Translations under genes and position numbers: made by a program | Assembly: GCA_963753545.1 (NCBI GenBank) | Contig: CAVWCQ010000008.1 | Coordinates: 1,550,001-1,614,000 of the forward strand | Direction of reading: 5' to 3' | Length of the DNA: 64,000 nucleotides | Source of the DNA: CAVWCQ01 sp963753545 | GTDB lineage: Bacteria > Chloroflexota > Anaerolineae > Aggregatilineales > Aggregatilineaceae | Notes under the pieces: model-generated | The model's input: the letters and a program-made list of their open reading frames with translations, nothing else | Told to the model about the DNA's origin: nothing | Database searches by the model: none | Shown: one piece after another, positions 37,134-46,052 of the stretch | Layout: every line of letters begins with the position of its first letter | Position numbering within the stretch: position 1 is the stretch's first letter

Positions 37134-38135
37134 ATGAACAACAATATCACCATTCGCCCGTTTGCCTGGGACGATTTGCCCGCGCTGGCGGATGTTATCA
37201 ATGCCTCGGTGGAGGCTAATGGAGAAGACCAGTTTAGCAATGCGGCTGAACTGCGCGCCCGTTTTGAACAGCCCTACTTCGGACCGCTGGAAAATGTGCT
37301 GGTCGCGGTAGAGCAGGGCGGCTCAATCGTTGGCTGTGTGTCGGCGGAAATGGATCCGCGCGTGGGTAAGGGCTGGGGTTTTGGGCATGTCCACCCGGCG
37401 TACCGGGGGCAGGGGATCGGGACGGCGCTGCTGCGGGCTGCCGACGCCCGGCACCTGGAACGGGCCGCGACACAGGTCGCGCCGGAACTGCCAATTGATG
37501 TGACGCGCTACTGCCGCGATAATACAGCGGGCCGCGATGAGACGGCGGGCCGCGATAGTGCGGGATCGGCCTCGCCGCTGCTGGAAGCCAACGGATACAG
37601 CGTGGCCCGCGTGACATGGTTCATGGAGATGGCGCTTGATGAGGGCATCGCCGCGCCGCCGCTGCCTGATGGAATCCACCTGCGCCCGTTTGTCCGTGAC
37701 CGTGACACACTGGCGGTCCACGAGGCTCAGGACGACATCTTCCGTAACAACTGGGGCTGGCTGTCCACTCCCCATGAAGTCTGGACACACTTCGCCTTCG
37801 GGGAGGGCTTCGATCCGCTGCTGTGGCTGGTGGCGGTCGATGAGCGAGACGCTATCGCCGGACTGTGCCTGTGCAAAGCCTGGGGGCCGGATCGTCCTGG
37901 CCTGGGCTGGATCGATACGGTGGGCGTGCGCGCAGACCTGCGCAGGCGCGGCCTGGGCCATACCCTGCTGCGGCACGGACTGAGCAGACTCCAACAGCAT
38001 GGTTTTAAAAATGCCGGACTGGAAGTAGACTCCGAGAACCAGAGCAACGCCGTCTCGCTGTATGAACGCGCCGGAATGCACGTTCAGAAACGCTATCTGA
38101 TCTACAGAAAGCAACTGCGAGAGGCCGCACAGTAA
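37134..38135 (+). CDS. Double-GNAT acetyltransferase, mycothiol-synthase-like
   Basis: A 333-residue protein with two GNAT domains. The first has GFGHVHPAYRGQGIGTALLRAADA near residue 82; the second has IDTVGVRADLRRRGLGHTLLRHGL near 262 and SENQSNAVSLYERAGMHVQKRY. This matches the tandem architecture of MshD-type enzymes, but mycothiol itself is not expected here, so the substrate is open. An internal 18-bp tandem duplication at 37524-37559 adds the repeated TAGRDE/TAGRDS between the domains. It is a paralogue of the gene at 38272. Confidence 0.85.
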   Translation: MNNNITIRPFAWDDLPALADVINASVEANGEDQFSNAAELRARFEQPYFGPLENVLVAVEQGGSIVGCVSAEMDPRVGKGWGFGHVHPAYRGQGIGTALLRAADARHLERAATQVAPELPIDVTRYCRDNTAGRDETAGRDSAGSASPLLEANGYSVARVTWFMEMALDEGIAAPPLPDGIHLRPFVRDRDTLAVHEAQDDIFRNNWGWLSTPHEVWTHFAFGEGFDPLLWLVAVDERDAIAGLCLCKAWGPDRPGLGWIDTVGVRADLRRRGLGHTLLRHGLSRLQQHGFKNAGLEVDSENQSNAVSLYERAGMHVQKRYLIYRKQLREAAQ

Positions 38136-38136
38136 T

Positions 38137-38216
38137 CCCTCTCCTAAATCCTCTCCCGAGGGCATGCTGGCGCAGCTTCGTTGCGATGCATGCGCGGGGA
38201 AGGAGGTTGGGTGGAT
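38137..38216. repeat. Palindromic intergenic repeat, copy f
   Basis: CCCTCTCC and CCTCTCCC are followed by a module GCATGCTGGCGCAGCTTCGT and TGCGATGCATGC. The reverse complement matches the inner CGCAACGAAG(T/C)TGCGCCAGCATGC segment of copy c. GGGGAAGGAGG and GGATAGGGGCT close it. Confidence 0.55.
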
Positions 38217-38271
38217 AGGGGCTTTGTTCGGCTCAAAATTACGGATAACCGTCTATATGAGGATAAACTCG

Positions 38272-39243
38272 ATGGCATTTACCATTCGCAATTTTCGCTG
38301 GGGTGATATGCCGGAATTGGTCGCTCTGATCAACCTGTCGTCGCGGGCAGATGGTGATGAATTTGTGATGACTGAGGAAAATCTACGCCACCAGTTCAAC
38401 TCGCCGGGCGCGGATCCTGAAAAGGATGGTTTTCAGGCAGTGACGCCGGAGGGCAAACTGGCCGGCGGGAGTTTCGTGCGGCTGATGCTGGACGGCGGGC
38501 GCGGTCTGTCGAACGGCGTGGTCCATCCCGCCTACCGGGGCAGGGGAATTGGGACGGCGCTGCTGCGGGCCGGAGATGCTTACCTGATGAAACGCGCCGA
38601 GGCCGACAAGCCGGGCGATTTTACGATCTTCATGCAGCGCTTTATCCCGGCGACGAACGCCGCGGCAAAGACGCTGTTGCAGGCGGAGGGATATTACGCG
38701 GCGCGGCACTTCTACATCATGCGGATCGGCCTGGAGACTCCGCCGGAGACTCCTCAGTTCCCCGCCGGAGTTGTGCTGCGCCCATTTGACATTGAGCGCG
38801 ATGGCCGCGCCGTGTACGAGGCGTATCTCGACTCGTTCAGCGAACACTGGGGGTTTATGCCCATTCCCTACGATGCCTGGCAGCACATGTTTCACGACCC
38901 GTCGCGCCATGACCACAACCTGTGGGCTATCGCCACAGCGGGCGATGAGATTGCTGGAATTTCCATCAACCGCATCTGGGGGCAGGATCAGCCAGATACG
39001 GGCTGGGTCGATATTCTCGGCGTGCGCTCTCCCTGGCGCAAACAGGGACTCGGCGCGGCGCTGCTGCGGGAAAGCTTCGCCCGGTTCAAAGCGCGCGGCA
39101 TGACCGTCGCCGGGTTGAATGTCGATGCGGCTAACGCAACGGGAGCGGTGGGTCTCTATGAGCGGGTAGGCATGCAGGTCTATCGCCAGCAGACCGCTTA
39201 CCGTAAAGTGCTGCGGGGCCGCGCCGAGGACATTCAGGAGTAG
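38272..39243 (+). CDS. Double-GNAT acetyltransferase, paralogue of the 37134 gene
   Basis: A 323-residue protein with two GNAT domains: first NGVVHPAYRGRGIGTALLRAGDAY, second VDILGVRSPWRKQGLGAALLRESFARF and NATGAVGLYERVGMQVYRQQ. The same order and spacing as the upstream gene suggest a tandem duplication followed by divergence. ATG 38272 is chosen with GAGG about ten bases upstream; an in-frame ATG five codons earlier is possible. The substrate is unknown. Confidence 0.83.
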   Translation: MAFTIRNFRWGDMPELVALINLSSRADGDEFVMTEENLRHQFNSPGADPEKDGFQAVTPEGKLAGGSFVRLMLDGGRGLSNGVVHPAYRGRGIGTALLRAGDAYLMKRAEADKPGDFTIFMQRFIPATNAAAKTLLQAEGYYAARHFYIMRIGLETPPETPQFPAGVVLRPFDIERDGRAVYEAYLDSFSEHWGFMPIPYDAWQHMFHDPSRHDHNLWAIATAGDEIAGISINRIWGQDQPDTGWVDILGVRSPWRKQGLGAALLRESFARFKARGMTVAGLNVDAANATGAVGLYERVGMQVYRQQTAYRKVLRGRAEDIQE

Positions 39244-39317
39244 CGCCCTGGCGCAGTTTCGGCTGATCGGTCTACAATCGAACAAGTGTTTATTAGGCGC
39301 ACGAGAGGCGAGTCCTG

Positions 39318-40442
39318 ATGGGGCATGAACCGTTACAGATCGACACCATTTACCAGGGTGACTGCCGCACCGTGTTAGCCGCGCTGCCGGATAAGTGTGT
39401 CGATCTGATCTTTGCCGATCCCCCCTACAATCTTCAGCTTCAAAATACGCTGGTCCGGCCCAATCTGACCGTTGTTGATGCTGTCACGGACGACTGGGAT
39501 CATTTTGACGATTTTGCCGCCTATGACCAGTTCACGCGGGAATGGCTGGCGCAGGGCCAACGCGTACTGAAAGATACGGGAACGATCTGGGTGATCGGCT
39601 CGTACCACAACATTTACCGCGTCGGGACTATTCTTCAAGACCTGGGATTCTGGTTTCTGAACGATATTGTGTGGATCAAGCGCAACCCCATGCCCAACTT
39701 TCGCGGCGTGCGTTTCACGAATGCGCACGAGACGCTGCTGTGGTGTAAAAAGTCGAAGGACCAGAAACGCTACACGTTCAACTATCACGCGATGAAGATG
39801 GCGAACGACGAAAAGCAGATGCGGAGCGATTGGGAAATTCCGCTGTGCACCGGGCCGGAACGACTGGCGGAAGACGGCAAAAAACTGCACGCGACGCAGA
39901 AGCCGGAAGCGCTGCTCTACCGCGTCATTCTGGCGAGTTCTAACCCCGGCGATGTGGTGCTTGATCCGTTCTTTGGCACGGGCACGACGGGCGCGGTTGC
40001 CAAGAAGTTGGGGCGGCATTTCGTTGGCATCGAGCGAGAGGAGCCGTATATCCAGGCTGCCCGCGCACGGATTGAGTTCATCCAGGCTCCGCAGGGCAAT
40101 GACGAAATCTTCGGCAGGATGGAGTCGCGGAGCAGTAAGCCGCGCATCCCCTTTAGCAGCCTGCTCGAAAACGGGCTGCTGCTGCCGGGGCAGACGCTCT
40201 ATTTCCGCAAGAAGCGCGACAAGGCGGCGGTGATCCTGGCCGACGGATCGCTGAAGGTGGGCGGCGAACGCGGCTCGATTCATAAGATGGGATCGCTGCT
40301 GGCAGGTGCTCCTGGCTGCAACGGCTGGGAAAACTGGTATTATGAAGATGAAAGCGGCGTGCTGCAGGTGATCAACCGCCTGCGCGAGCAGATCGCGAAA
40401 GCTGATTATCTAAACACGGTTACGGATTTGGGAGCGAGTTAG
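39318..40442 (+). CDS. Orphan adenine-N6 DNA methyltransferase, CcrM-like
   Basis: A 374-residue beta-class N6-adenine methyltransferase. The catalytic motif DPPYNLQL is at residues ~35-42 and the S-adenosylmethionine motif LDPFFGTGTTGAVAKKLGRHFVGIE follows the target region, the order of the beta class. The C-terminus has the CcrM-type domain: RIPFSSLLENGLLLPGQ, GSIHKMGSLLAGAPGCNGWENWYYE. CcrM methylates GANTC in Caulobacter, so GANTC is the predicted site here. No restriction endonuclease or specificity subunit is adjacent, so it looks solitary and possibly regulatory. It follows GNAT genes and precedes a repeat element that begins at its stop codon. Confidence 0.9.
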   Translation: MGHEPLQIDTIYQGDCRTVLAALPDKCVDLIFADPPYNLQLQNTLVRPNLTVVDAVTDDWDHFDDFAAYDQFTREWLAQGQRVLKDTGTIWVIGSYHNIYRVGTILQDLGFWFLNDIVWIKRNPMPNFRGVRFTNAHETLLWCKKSKDQKRYTFNYHAMKMANDEKQMRSDWEIPLCTGPERLAEDGKKLHATQKPEALLYRVILASSNPGDVVLDPFFGTGTTGAVAKKLGRHFVGIEREEPYIQAARARIEFIQAPQGNDEIFGRMESRSSKPRIPFSSLLENGLLLPGQTLYFRKKRDKAAVILADGSLKVGGERGSIHKMGSLLAGAPGCNGWENWYYEDESGVLQVINRLREQIAKADYLNTVTDLGAS

Positions 40443-40688
40443 CCACTAACTAACAAACCTTTGGAAAAAATTAGTTGATCACTCTTTCGTCGTGGCGACC
40501 CTGTCTACCCCCCTAAAACGGTTTCATGACTCACCGTTTCCTAACCTTGTGCCAACCTCGCTGCTGGCCCAAAACTCGGAGAAGGCTATTACAGACGGGA
40601 GCGCCCGTAGACATTGGGTCTACTCTTATCATACACCCGGCATGCTCAAGAAAATACTCCTTTAAAGTTGAACTTTAAGTACTATATT
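40443..40688 (-). repeat. Diverged ~250 bp interspersed repeat, copy 2 (inverted relative to copy 1)
   Basis: Reading the minus strand from 40688: AGTACTTAAAGTTCAACTTT, AAAGGAGTATTTT, GGGTGTAT, ATAGCCTTCTC, GGTTAGGAAACGGT, GTCGCCACGACG, GAGTGATCAACTAA. These landmarks appear in the same order in copy 1 at 19625. It begins right after the methyltransferase stop and fills most of the gap before the isochorismatase gene. A 63-codon ORF across it has no support. Confidence 0.6.
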
Positions 40689-40823
40689 GAAGATAAACGT
40701 GAGAAAAAAGCCATGAACGACCATAAGCTCAAGGCCGCCATCTTCTGCACAGTCAGTATTCGGCTGTTCCTACGGGGCGGCTTTGCGACGGCGATTGTGG
40801 ATTAAACCTGAGGAGGTTTTTTA

Positions 40824-41315
40824 ATGAAACCCGCTTTGCTTGTCATTGATGTTCAAAAACAGTTTTTCGGCCCGGCAACGACGCAGTCACTTAATGATGC
40901 CATCGAGACCATCAACGCGGCTGTCGCGCTGTTCAGGGAAAGGCGTCTGCCGATCATCAGTGTCCAACACCTCAACCCAACGGATCACCTGGAACCCGGC
41001 GAGGAAGGGTTTGATCTGCCTGAGTCGCTGGCGATCCTTCCCTCGGATGTACACATTCACAAGACCTACGGGAACGCGTTCAACAAGACTCCGCTCGTCG
41101 AGTGCCTGCGCGGGATGGGCGTGGATACCGTGATCATTACCGGATACTGTGCTGAGTACTGCGTTCTGGCGACCTGTGTTGGGGCGGAAGACGTTGACCT
41201 GATGCCTATTATTCTGCTTGGTTCGCTGGCAAGCCCTGTTCCCGACCACATCCGGTTTGTCGAGCGTATCAACGATGTGATCTCGTATGGCGCTTTAGAA
41301 ACGGTGCTGGAATAA
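40824..41315 (+). CDS. Isochorismatase-family cysteine hydrolase
   Basis: A 163-residue hydrolase of the isochorismatase-like superfamily, which includes nicotinamidases and other amidohydrolases. The catalytic triad is visible as Asp9 (VIDVQ), Lys80 (HIHKTYGNAF) and Cys113 (TGYCAEYCVLAT), with the usual cis-peptide region before the Cys helix. GAGGAGG lies eight bases before the ATG. The sequence lacks features that would fix nicotinamidase versus other substrates. A hairpin after the stop mainly serves the opposite gene. Confidence 0.9.
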   Translation: MKPALLVIDVQKQFFGPATTQSLNDAIETINAAVALFRERRLPIISVQHLNPTDHLEPGEEGFDLPESLAILPSDVHIHKTYGNAFNKTPLVECLRGMGVDTVIITGYCAEYCVLATCVGAEDVDLMPIILLGSLASPVPDHIRFVERINDVISYGALETVLE

Positions 41316-41345
41316 AAAACACCCCACAGCGTCTGCTGTGGGGTG
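41313..41345 (-). terminator. Rho-independent terminator of pckA
   Basis: CACCCCACAG (41320-41329) and CTGTGGGGTG (41336-41345) form a perfect 10-bp stem. On the minus strand it is followed by TTTTTTATT, so it terminates pckA; on the plus strand no T-run follows. Confidence 0.8.
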
Positions 41346-41376
41346 CTGGATGACCGGGCGCTGCCTGCCTGCGAAG

Positions 41377-42988
41377 TTAGTGTACCGGAACCTTCGGCGC
41401 GGCAGCCTTGACGTCCTCGGACATATAGCCCTCGAACTGCTGCATATACTTGGCGAAACGCGCGGCGAGATCGGCGGCGCGGGCATCGTAATCGGCGGGG
41501 TTCGGCCATGTGCTGCGGGCGTTCAAGACCTCGTCCGGCACATCCGGGACGTACTTTGGAATCTCGAAGCCGAAAACCGGGTCGATAGACATTTCTGTGT
41601 TATCAAGGCGTCCACTGAGCGCGGCCTGAACCATGGCGCGGGTGTAGGCCAGCTTCATGCGGCTGCCGACTCCGTAGGGGCCGCCTGTCCAGCCCGTGTT
41701 GATCATCCAAACTGCGACGTTGTGCTTCTGCAATCAGATCCGCCAGCAGGGAAGCATAGACGGTTGGTTGGAGCGGCATAAACGGCGCGCCAAAGCAGGT
41801 GCTGAACGTCGCTTTCGGCTCGGTGACGCCCGTTCCGTCCCGGCGACGCGGGCCGTGTAACCCGCCAGGAAATGATATTGGGCCTGGTGCGCGGTCAGCC
41901 GTGCGATAGGCGGCAGACGCCAAAGGCATCCGCTGTCAGGAAGATAATATTCTTCGGATGCCCGCTGATACCCGCGAAGTCCGCATTGGAAATGTGGGTG
42001 ATCGGATAGGCGGCGCGGGTGTTTTCGGTCAGAGTTGATCGTCATTCAAATCGATACGGCGGCGCAGCGCGTCAATCGAGACATTTTCGAGAATGGTCCC
42101 GAACATGCGCGTTGCCTGATAAATTTCCGGCTCGCCTGTCGCAGAGAGATTGATCACTTTGGCGTAACAGCCGCCCTCGATGTTGAAAATACCGTTGTCG
42201 CTCCAGCCGTGTTCGTCGTCGCCAATCAGGGTGCGCGTCGGATCGGCGGAGAGCGTCGTTTTGCCCGTACCGCTCAGCCCGAAGAACAGGGCCGCATCGT
42301 CCCGATTTTCGCCATAATTCGCCGAGCAGTGCATCGACATCACGCCCTGCTGGGGCAGGAGGTAGTTCATCAGGGTGAAGATCGACTTCTTGATCTCACC
42401 CGCGTAGCGCGTGCCGCCGATCAGCACTATCTTGCGCCCGAAGTGAACCAGAATAAACGCGCCGGACGTGGTGCAGTCGCGCTCGGGCATGGCAGAGAGG
42501 CCGGGCGCTGAGATCACGACAAATTCGGGCACATGGCGGCGCAGTTGATCGGGATCGGTGACGCGCACGAACATATTGCGCGCGAACATGCTGTGCCATG
42601 CTTCTTCGGTGATGATGCGAATGGGGACGCGAAATGCTGGATCGGCCCCGGCGTAACAATCCTGGACAAAAACGCTGCGGTTCTGGAAATAAGCCATCAT
42701 ACGCCGGTGCATCTGATCAAAATTTTCTTCGGTGCACTCGCGATTGATATCACCCCACCATATTTTGTTTTCGCTGGATGGCTCACGCACAATAAATTTA
42801 TCGTTGGGCGAACGCCCGGTATGATCGCCGGTGCGTACCACCAGGGGGCCGAGGTGCGCGACCACGCCTTCGCGGTGGCGGACGGCCTGTTCATAGAGAG
42901 CCGGAGTTGTCAGGTTCCAATATTCGCGTTCCAGGTTGCTGAATCCATGATTGTCCAGACCAAAGGTGCTGCGGTATTCCTCAGACAT
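41377..42988 (-). CDS. pckA: Phosphoenolpyruvate carboxykinase (ATP), frame-disrupted
   Basis: About 535 residues if repaired; converts oxaloacetate and ATP to PEP, CO2 and ADP. The open N-terminal 319 residues contain RTGDHTGRSPNDKFIV, GGTRYAGEIKKSIFT (substrate and metal contacts), the kinase-1a P-loop FFGLSGTGKTTLSADP and the kinase-2 segment LIGDDEHGW. Further reading continues in other frames: FGVLPPIARLT and HFLAGYTARVAGTE, then GVTEPKATFSTCFGAPFMP, then AVWMINTGWTGGPYGVGSRM and a normal C-terminus. Frame changes lie near 42035, 41925, 41838 and 41733. GGAGG is about ten bases before the ATG. Sequence error is more likely than decay because every piece is conserved. Confidence 0.88.
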
Positions 42989-43116
42989 AAAACAGTTGCC
43001 TCCATAGTGATTTGTCAGGGATGTTCAGCTTCGTGTGACGCGGCTTGTGTAAAGTTTAACGAAAGCGGCAGTGAATGACCAGCGGCACCAATCTCTGCAT
43101 ATGAACACCAGAACTG

Positions 43117-43749
43117 TCACCACGTTTCGCCCAGAGGCGATTCTTCAAGGTGTGGGGACCACGCTATTTTTACCAGATTCCAGGGCTGCGTGTGATCGTC
43201 ACTTTCGACAATGGTTAAAGAGGTGTTGGTGAGCGACGGGCGTTCGATGGGGCCGAAGAGACTTTCGATGAGCATCCCCAGCGTCCCGCCGTGACTGACC
43301 AGGGCGATCATCTGATCGCGGTGGCGTTCGGTGATGTCGTCAAAGGCGGCACGCACGCGCACTTTAAGCTCGTTGCGCGATTCGCCGTTGGGCGTGGCGA
43401 CGCTATGCCAATCGGCGGAAAAGGCGGCATAACGGTCCGGGTCCCAGGCCTTAGCTTCTTCCAGGGTCAAGCCTTGCCAGTCGCCCAGGTCTACTTCGCG
43501 CAGGCGCGGGTCGGTGTGGATCGGCAAATGCAGGGCGGCAGCGACAGCGTTGGCGGTTTGCCGGGCGCGCAGCAGATCGCTGCTGTAGATCACATCAATG
43601 GGGGTGCGGGTTTGGGCCAGGTACGCGCCGAGTTGTTCCGCCTGTTGGAGGCCGCCCGGACTGAGGGGGACCGGAGCGTGCCCCTGCCATCGTCCAGACG
43701 CATTCCAGGCGGTTTCACCATGCCGGATACACCATACACGTGTTGTCAT
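43117..43749 (-). CDS. Histidine phosphatase family protein
   Basis: A 210-residue phosphoglycerate-mutase-like phosphatase. The catalytic RHGE is at residues 9-12 (WCIRHGETAWN), the second Arg and helix in SSDLLRARQTANAV, the acidic LREVDLGDWQG segment, and the second catalytic His in ALVSHGGTLGMLI. It could be CobC/alpha-ribazole phosphatase-like or a general sugar phosphatase; no cobalamin genes are nearby. It ends the two-gene unit with the metallophosphoesterase, 12 bp downstream of it. Confidence 0.9.
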   Translation of the reverse strand: MTTRVWCIRHGETAWNASGRWQGHAPVPLSPGGLQQAEQLGAYLAQTRTPIDVIYSSDLLRARQTANAVAAALHLPIHTDPRLREVDLGDWQGLTLEEAKAWDPDRYAAFSADWHSVATPNGESRNELKVRVRAAFDDITERHRDQMIALVSHGGTLGMLIESLFGPIERPSLTNTSLTIVESDDHTQPWNLVKIAWSPHLEESPLGETW

Positions 43750-43761
43750 AAATGCAGTTTC

Positions 43762-44766
43762 CTATAATAACGATGGATCGCAGTCGAACAGATTACGAAG
43801 GCCAGCGACAAGCTCTTGGGCGGACCGGACCGGCGCTGCCAGATCGACCAGCAGAATCTGCCCGGCCTCACGCGGGTGAGCATGGGCGGCGCTGGCGAAA
43901 CGCAGGTGGTATGGGTTGACGATCTTATGTCCGCCGCGCACAGCAATGTGCCCGCTGGCAAGCACACACTGAGGGGCGGGCGCATCTGCCGAGAATGCAT
44001 CGAGGAAGCGCTGGCAGATTTTCTGGTAGGCTTCTGCCTGGAGACCCCCCTCATTCTGGCTGAACAGCACGTCCCACAGCATCTGGAACTGTTTATTTTG
44101 CTGCCCGATCAGAAAGGCGCGCAGCAGGTGGGGATAGCGCGGGTCGGCGGGTCCATTGATCGCCAGATAGCGGCGGGCCATTTCGTCATAAGGGACGCCG
44201 TTGAGCACCCCGTACTGCCGGTACAGACTCGGCAGATCGTCGGACTGGCTGAGAATGGTGTCCGCTTCATGCAGAATGGCCCGGTGATCAAACTCGAACA
44301 GCGCGTTCATCTGAGAGATCGCTTCTCGCGAGGGGCCAGCATGAGAGAAAAGGACTCCTGCCGCCGAACGGACAAAGAGGGGCAGGCTTTCAAAAAACGC
44401 GAGCACCTGTTCACGGTGGCTGCCCAGGGCATGTTCAAAGCGCGGCGTGAAATCAAGCGGGCCTTTGGACAGCGTGACGCCGTAGATATGCGGCATTTCG
44501 TGGTTGCCCAGCACCACCACCACGCTGTCTGATCCCAGGTCGTCACGCAGCGCGATCAAGTCCAGGATCATATCCAGGCTGGCGTCGTCGGCGGCCTCAT
44601 GGTAGCCGTGAATCAGGTCACCCAGGAACATGAGCCGCTGGACGTCGCCACGCGCGCGCCATGTGTGGAACAGGTCGAGGCAGCGATCAAATGCGTCGCG
44701 ATCTCCATGTAGATCAGTGACGACCATCGTCATGCCGCCGCTGAGATCGAGCACGGGTTGGAACAT
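43762..44766 (-). CDS. Calcineurin-like metallophosphoesterase
   Basis: A 334-residue metal-dependent phosphoesterase. The motifs VVTDLHGD (D-x-H), FLGDLIHGY (GD), VVLGNHE (GNHE), FSHAGPS and LASGHIAVRGGHKIV (C-terminal GHxxxxG-like) give the complete dimetal site. The size exceeds simple diadenosine tetraphosphatases and the C-terminal ~100 residues are unassigned. Substrate is unknown; protein phosphatase or nucleotide hydrolase are both possible. A divergent promoter region separates it from mdh. Confidence 0.88.
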   Translation of the reverse strand: MFQPVLDLSGGMTMVVTDLHGDRDAFDRCLDLFHTWRARGDVQRLMFLGDLIHGYHEAADDASLDMILDLIALRDDLGSDSVVVVLGNHEMPHIYGVTLSKGPLDFTPRFEHALGSHREQVLAFFESLPLFVRSAAGVLFSHAGPSREAISQMNALFEFDHRAILHEADTILSQSDDLPSLYRQYGVLNGVPYDEMARRYLAINGPADPRYPHLLRAFLIGQQNKQFQMLWDVLFSQNEGGLQAEAYQKICQRFLDAFSADAPAPQCVLASGHIAVRGGHKIVNPYHLRFASAAHAHPREAGQILLVDLAAPVRSAQELVAGLRNLFDCDPSLL

Positions 44767-44948
44767 AGCTTTTCATCTTCGATTAGGGTCTACACTGTGG
44801 CAGAGTATACCACATAGGAAAACAGGATAAAGCCTTAAGTCGCTAATCAATATGGGTTACGAATTTCGCGCTTCTGTTCACGATGTGGTGTTCTCTTGGC
44901 TATAATCTCAGTGCGGCTTGTCTATTATTCACAAAAGGAGTGCCTAAC

Positions 44949-45950
44949 GTGAAAGCACCGATCCGTGTGGCTGTTACCGGCGGGGCGGGTCAAATTGGTT
45001 ACAGTTTGTTGTTTCGCCTGGCGAATGGTGAAACCTTTGGACCCGATCAACCCGTTATTCTACAAATTTTGGAAGTGCCTGAGGCTATCGACGCGCTGCG
45101 TGGTGTCGTGATGGAACTGGAAGACTGCGCCTACCCGCTGCTGCAAGGGGTGGTTGCCACAGGTGATGTAAATGTCGCCTTCAAAGATGCAAACTGGGCG
45201 ATCCTGGTCGGCGGGAAGCCGCGCGGCAAAGGCATGGAACGGGCGGATGTCATCAAAGACAACGCGCCGATCTTTGTCGCGCAGGGCCGGGCCATCAACG
45301 CGCACGCGGCAAACAATATCCGGGTGTTGGTCGTCGCCAACCCCTGCAATACGAACGCACTGATCGCTCAAAAGAGCGCGCCAGATGTCCCGGCGGATCG
45401 CTGGCTGGCTATGACCCGCCTGGACCAGAACCGCGCCCAGTGGCAGCTTGCCATCAAAGCAGGCGTCCCGGTGACGGCGGTCAACAAACTGGCGATCTGG
45501 GGCAATCACAGCCCGACGATGCTGCCCGATTTTGAGCATGCCGCCATCAACGGTTTGCCCGCGCCCGATGTGATCAAAGATCAGAACTGGCTGCAAAACG
45601 ACTTTTTGCAGTTCGTCCAGCAGCGCGGCAAACAGGTTATTGACGCTCGTGGCAAGAGCAGCGCGGCCAGCGCCGCGAACGCGGTTGTGAATCACCTGCA
45701 GAGCCAACTGTCGGTCACGCCGGAAAGCAACTGGTTCAGCGGGGCGATTCTCTCCGATGGCAACCCGTATGGCATGCCGGAAGGACTCGTTTTTTCCTTC
45801 CCGCTGCGGTCGGCTGGCGGAGGGCAGGTCGAGATCGTCAAGGGCCTGACGCTGAGCAGTTTTGCTCGCCAGAAACTGGAGATAACCACGAACGAATTGT
45901 TAGAAGAACGAACGGCTGTCGCGGAACTGCTCAAGAGCACCTCTGCCTAG
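44949..45950 (+). CDS. mdh: Malate dehydrogenase
   Basis: A 333-residue NAD(P)-dependent malate dehydrogenase of the cytosolic/two-domain type. The Rossmann motif VTGGAGQIGYSLLFRLANGE is at residues ~8-27, followed by MELEDCAYPLL, VGGKPRGKGMERADVIKDNAPIF, VANPCNTNALI, TRLDQNRAQWQLA (substrate Arg) and IWGNHSPTMLPD (catalytic His). GTG 44949 is chosen because AAGGAG lies seven bases upstream; TATAAT at 44901-44906 is the probable -10. It forms a carbon node with pckA and ppdK nearby. Confidence 0.96.
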   Translation: MKAPIRVAVTGGAGQIGYSLLFRLANGETFGPDQPVILQILEVPEAIDALRGVVMELEDCAYPLLQGVVATGDVNVAFKDANWAILVGGKPRGKGMERADVIKDNAPIFVAQGRAINAHAANNIRVLVVANPCNTNALIAQKSAPDVPADRWLAMTRLDQNRAQWQLAIKAGVPVTAVNKLAIWGNHSPTMLPDFEHAAINGLPAPDVIKDQNWLQNDFLQFVQQRGKQVIDARGKSSAASAANAVVNHLQSQLSVTPESNWFSGAILSDGNPYGMPEGLVFSFPLRSAGGGQVEIVKGLTLSSFARQKLEITTNELLEERTAVAELLKSTSA

Positions 45951-46052
45951 CGTTGAAATAAGCGCGGGCAGGTGATATGATTCCAGCCTGGGCGGCGTGA
46001 GACGATTTTCGCGCCGCCTGGTTTCTGCCACAGCGAGGAGCTATCCCCTACC

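Noticed and set aside
40614..40805. 63-codon ORF before the isochorismatase gene
   Set aside because: It lies mostly within the interspersed repeat, has no ribosome site and no recognisable protein.
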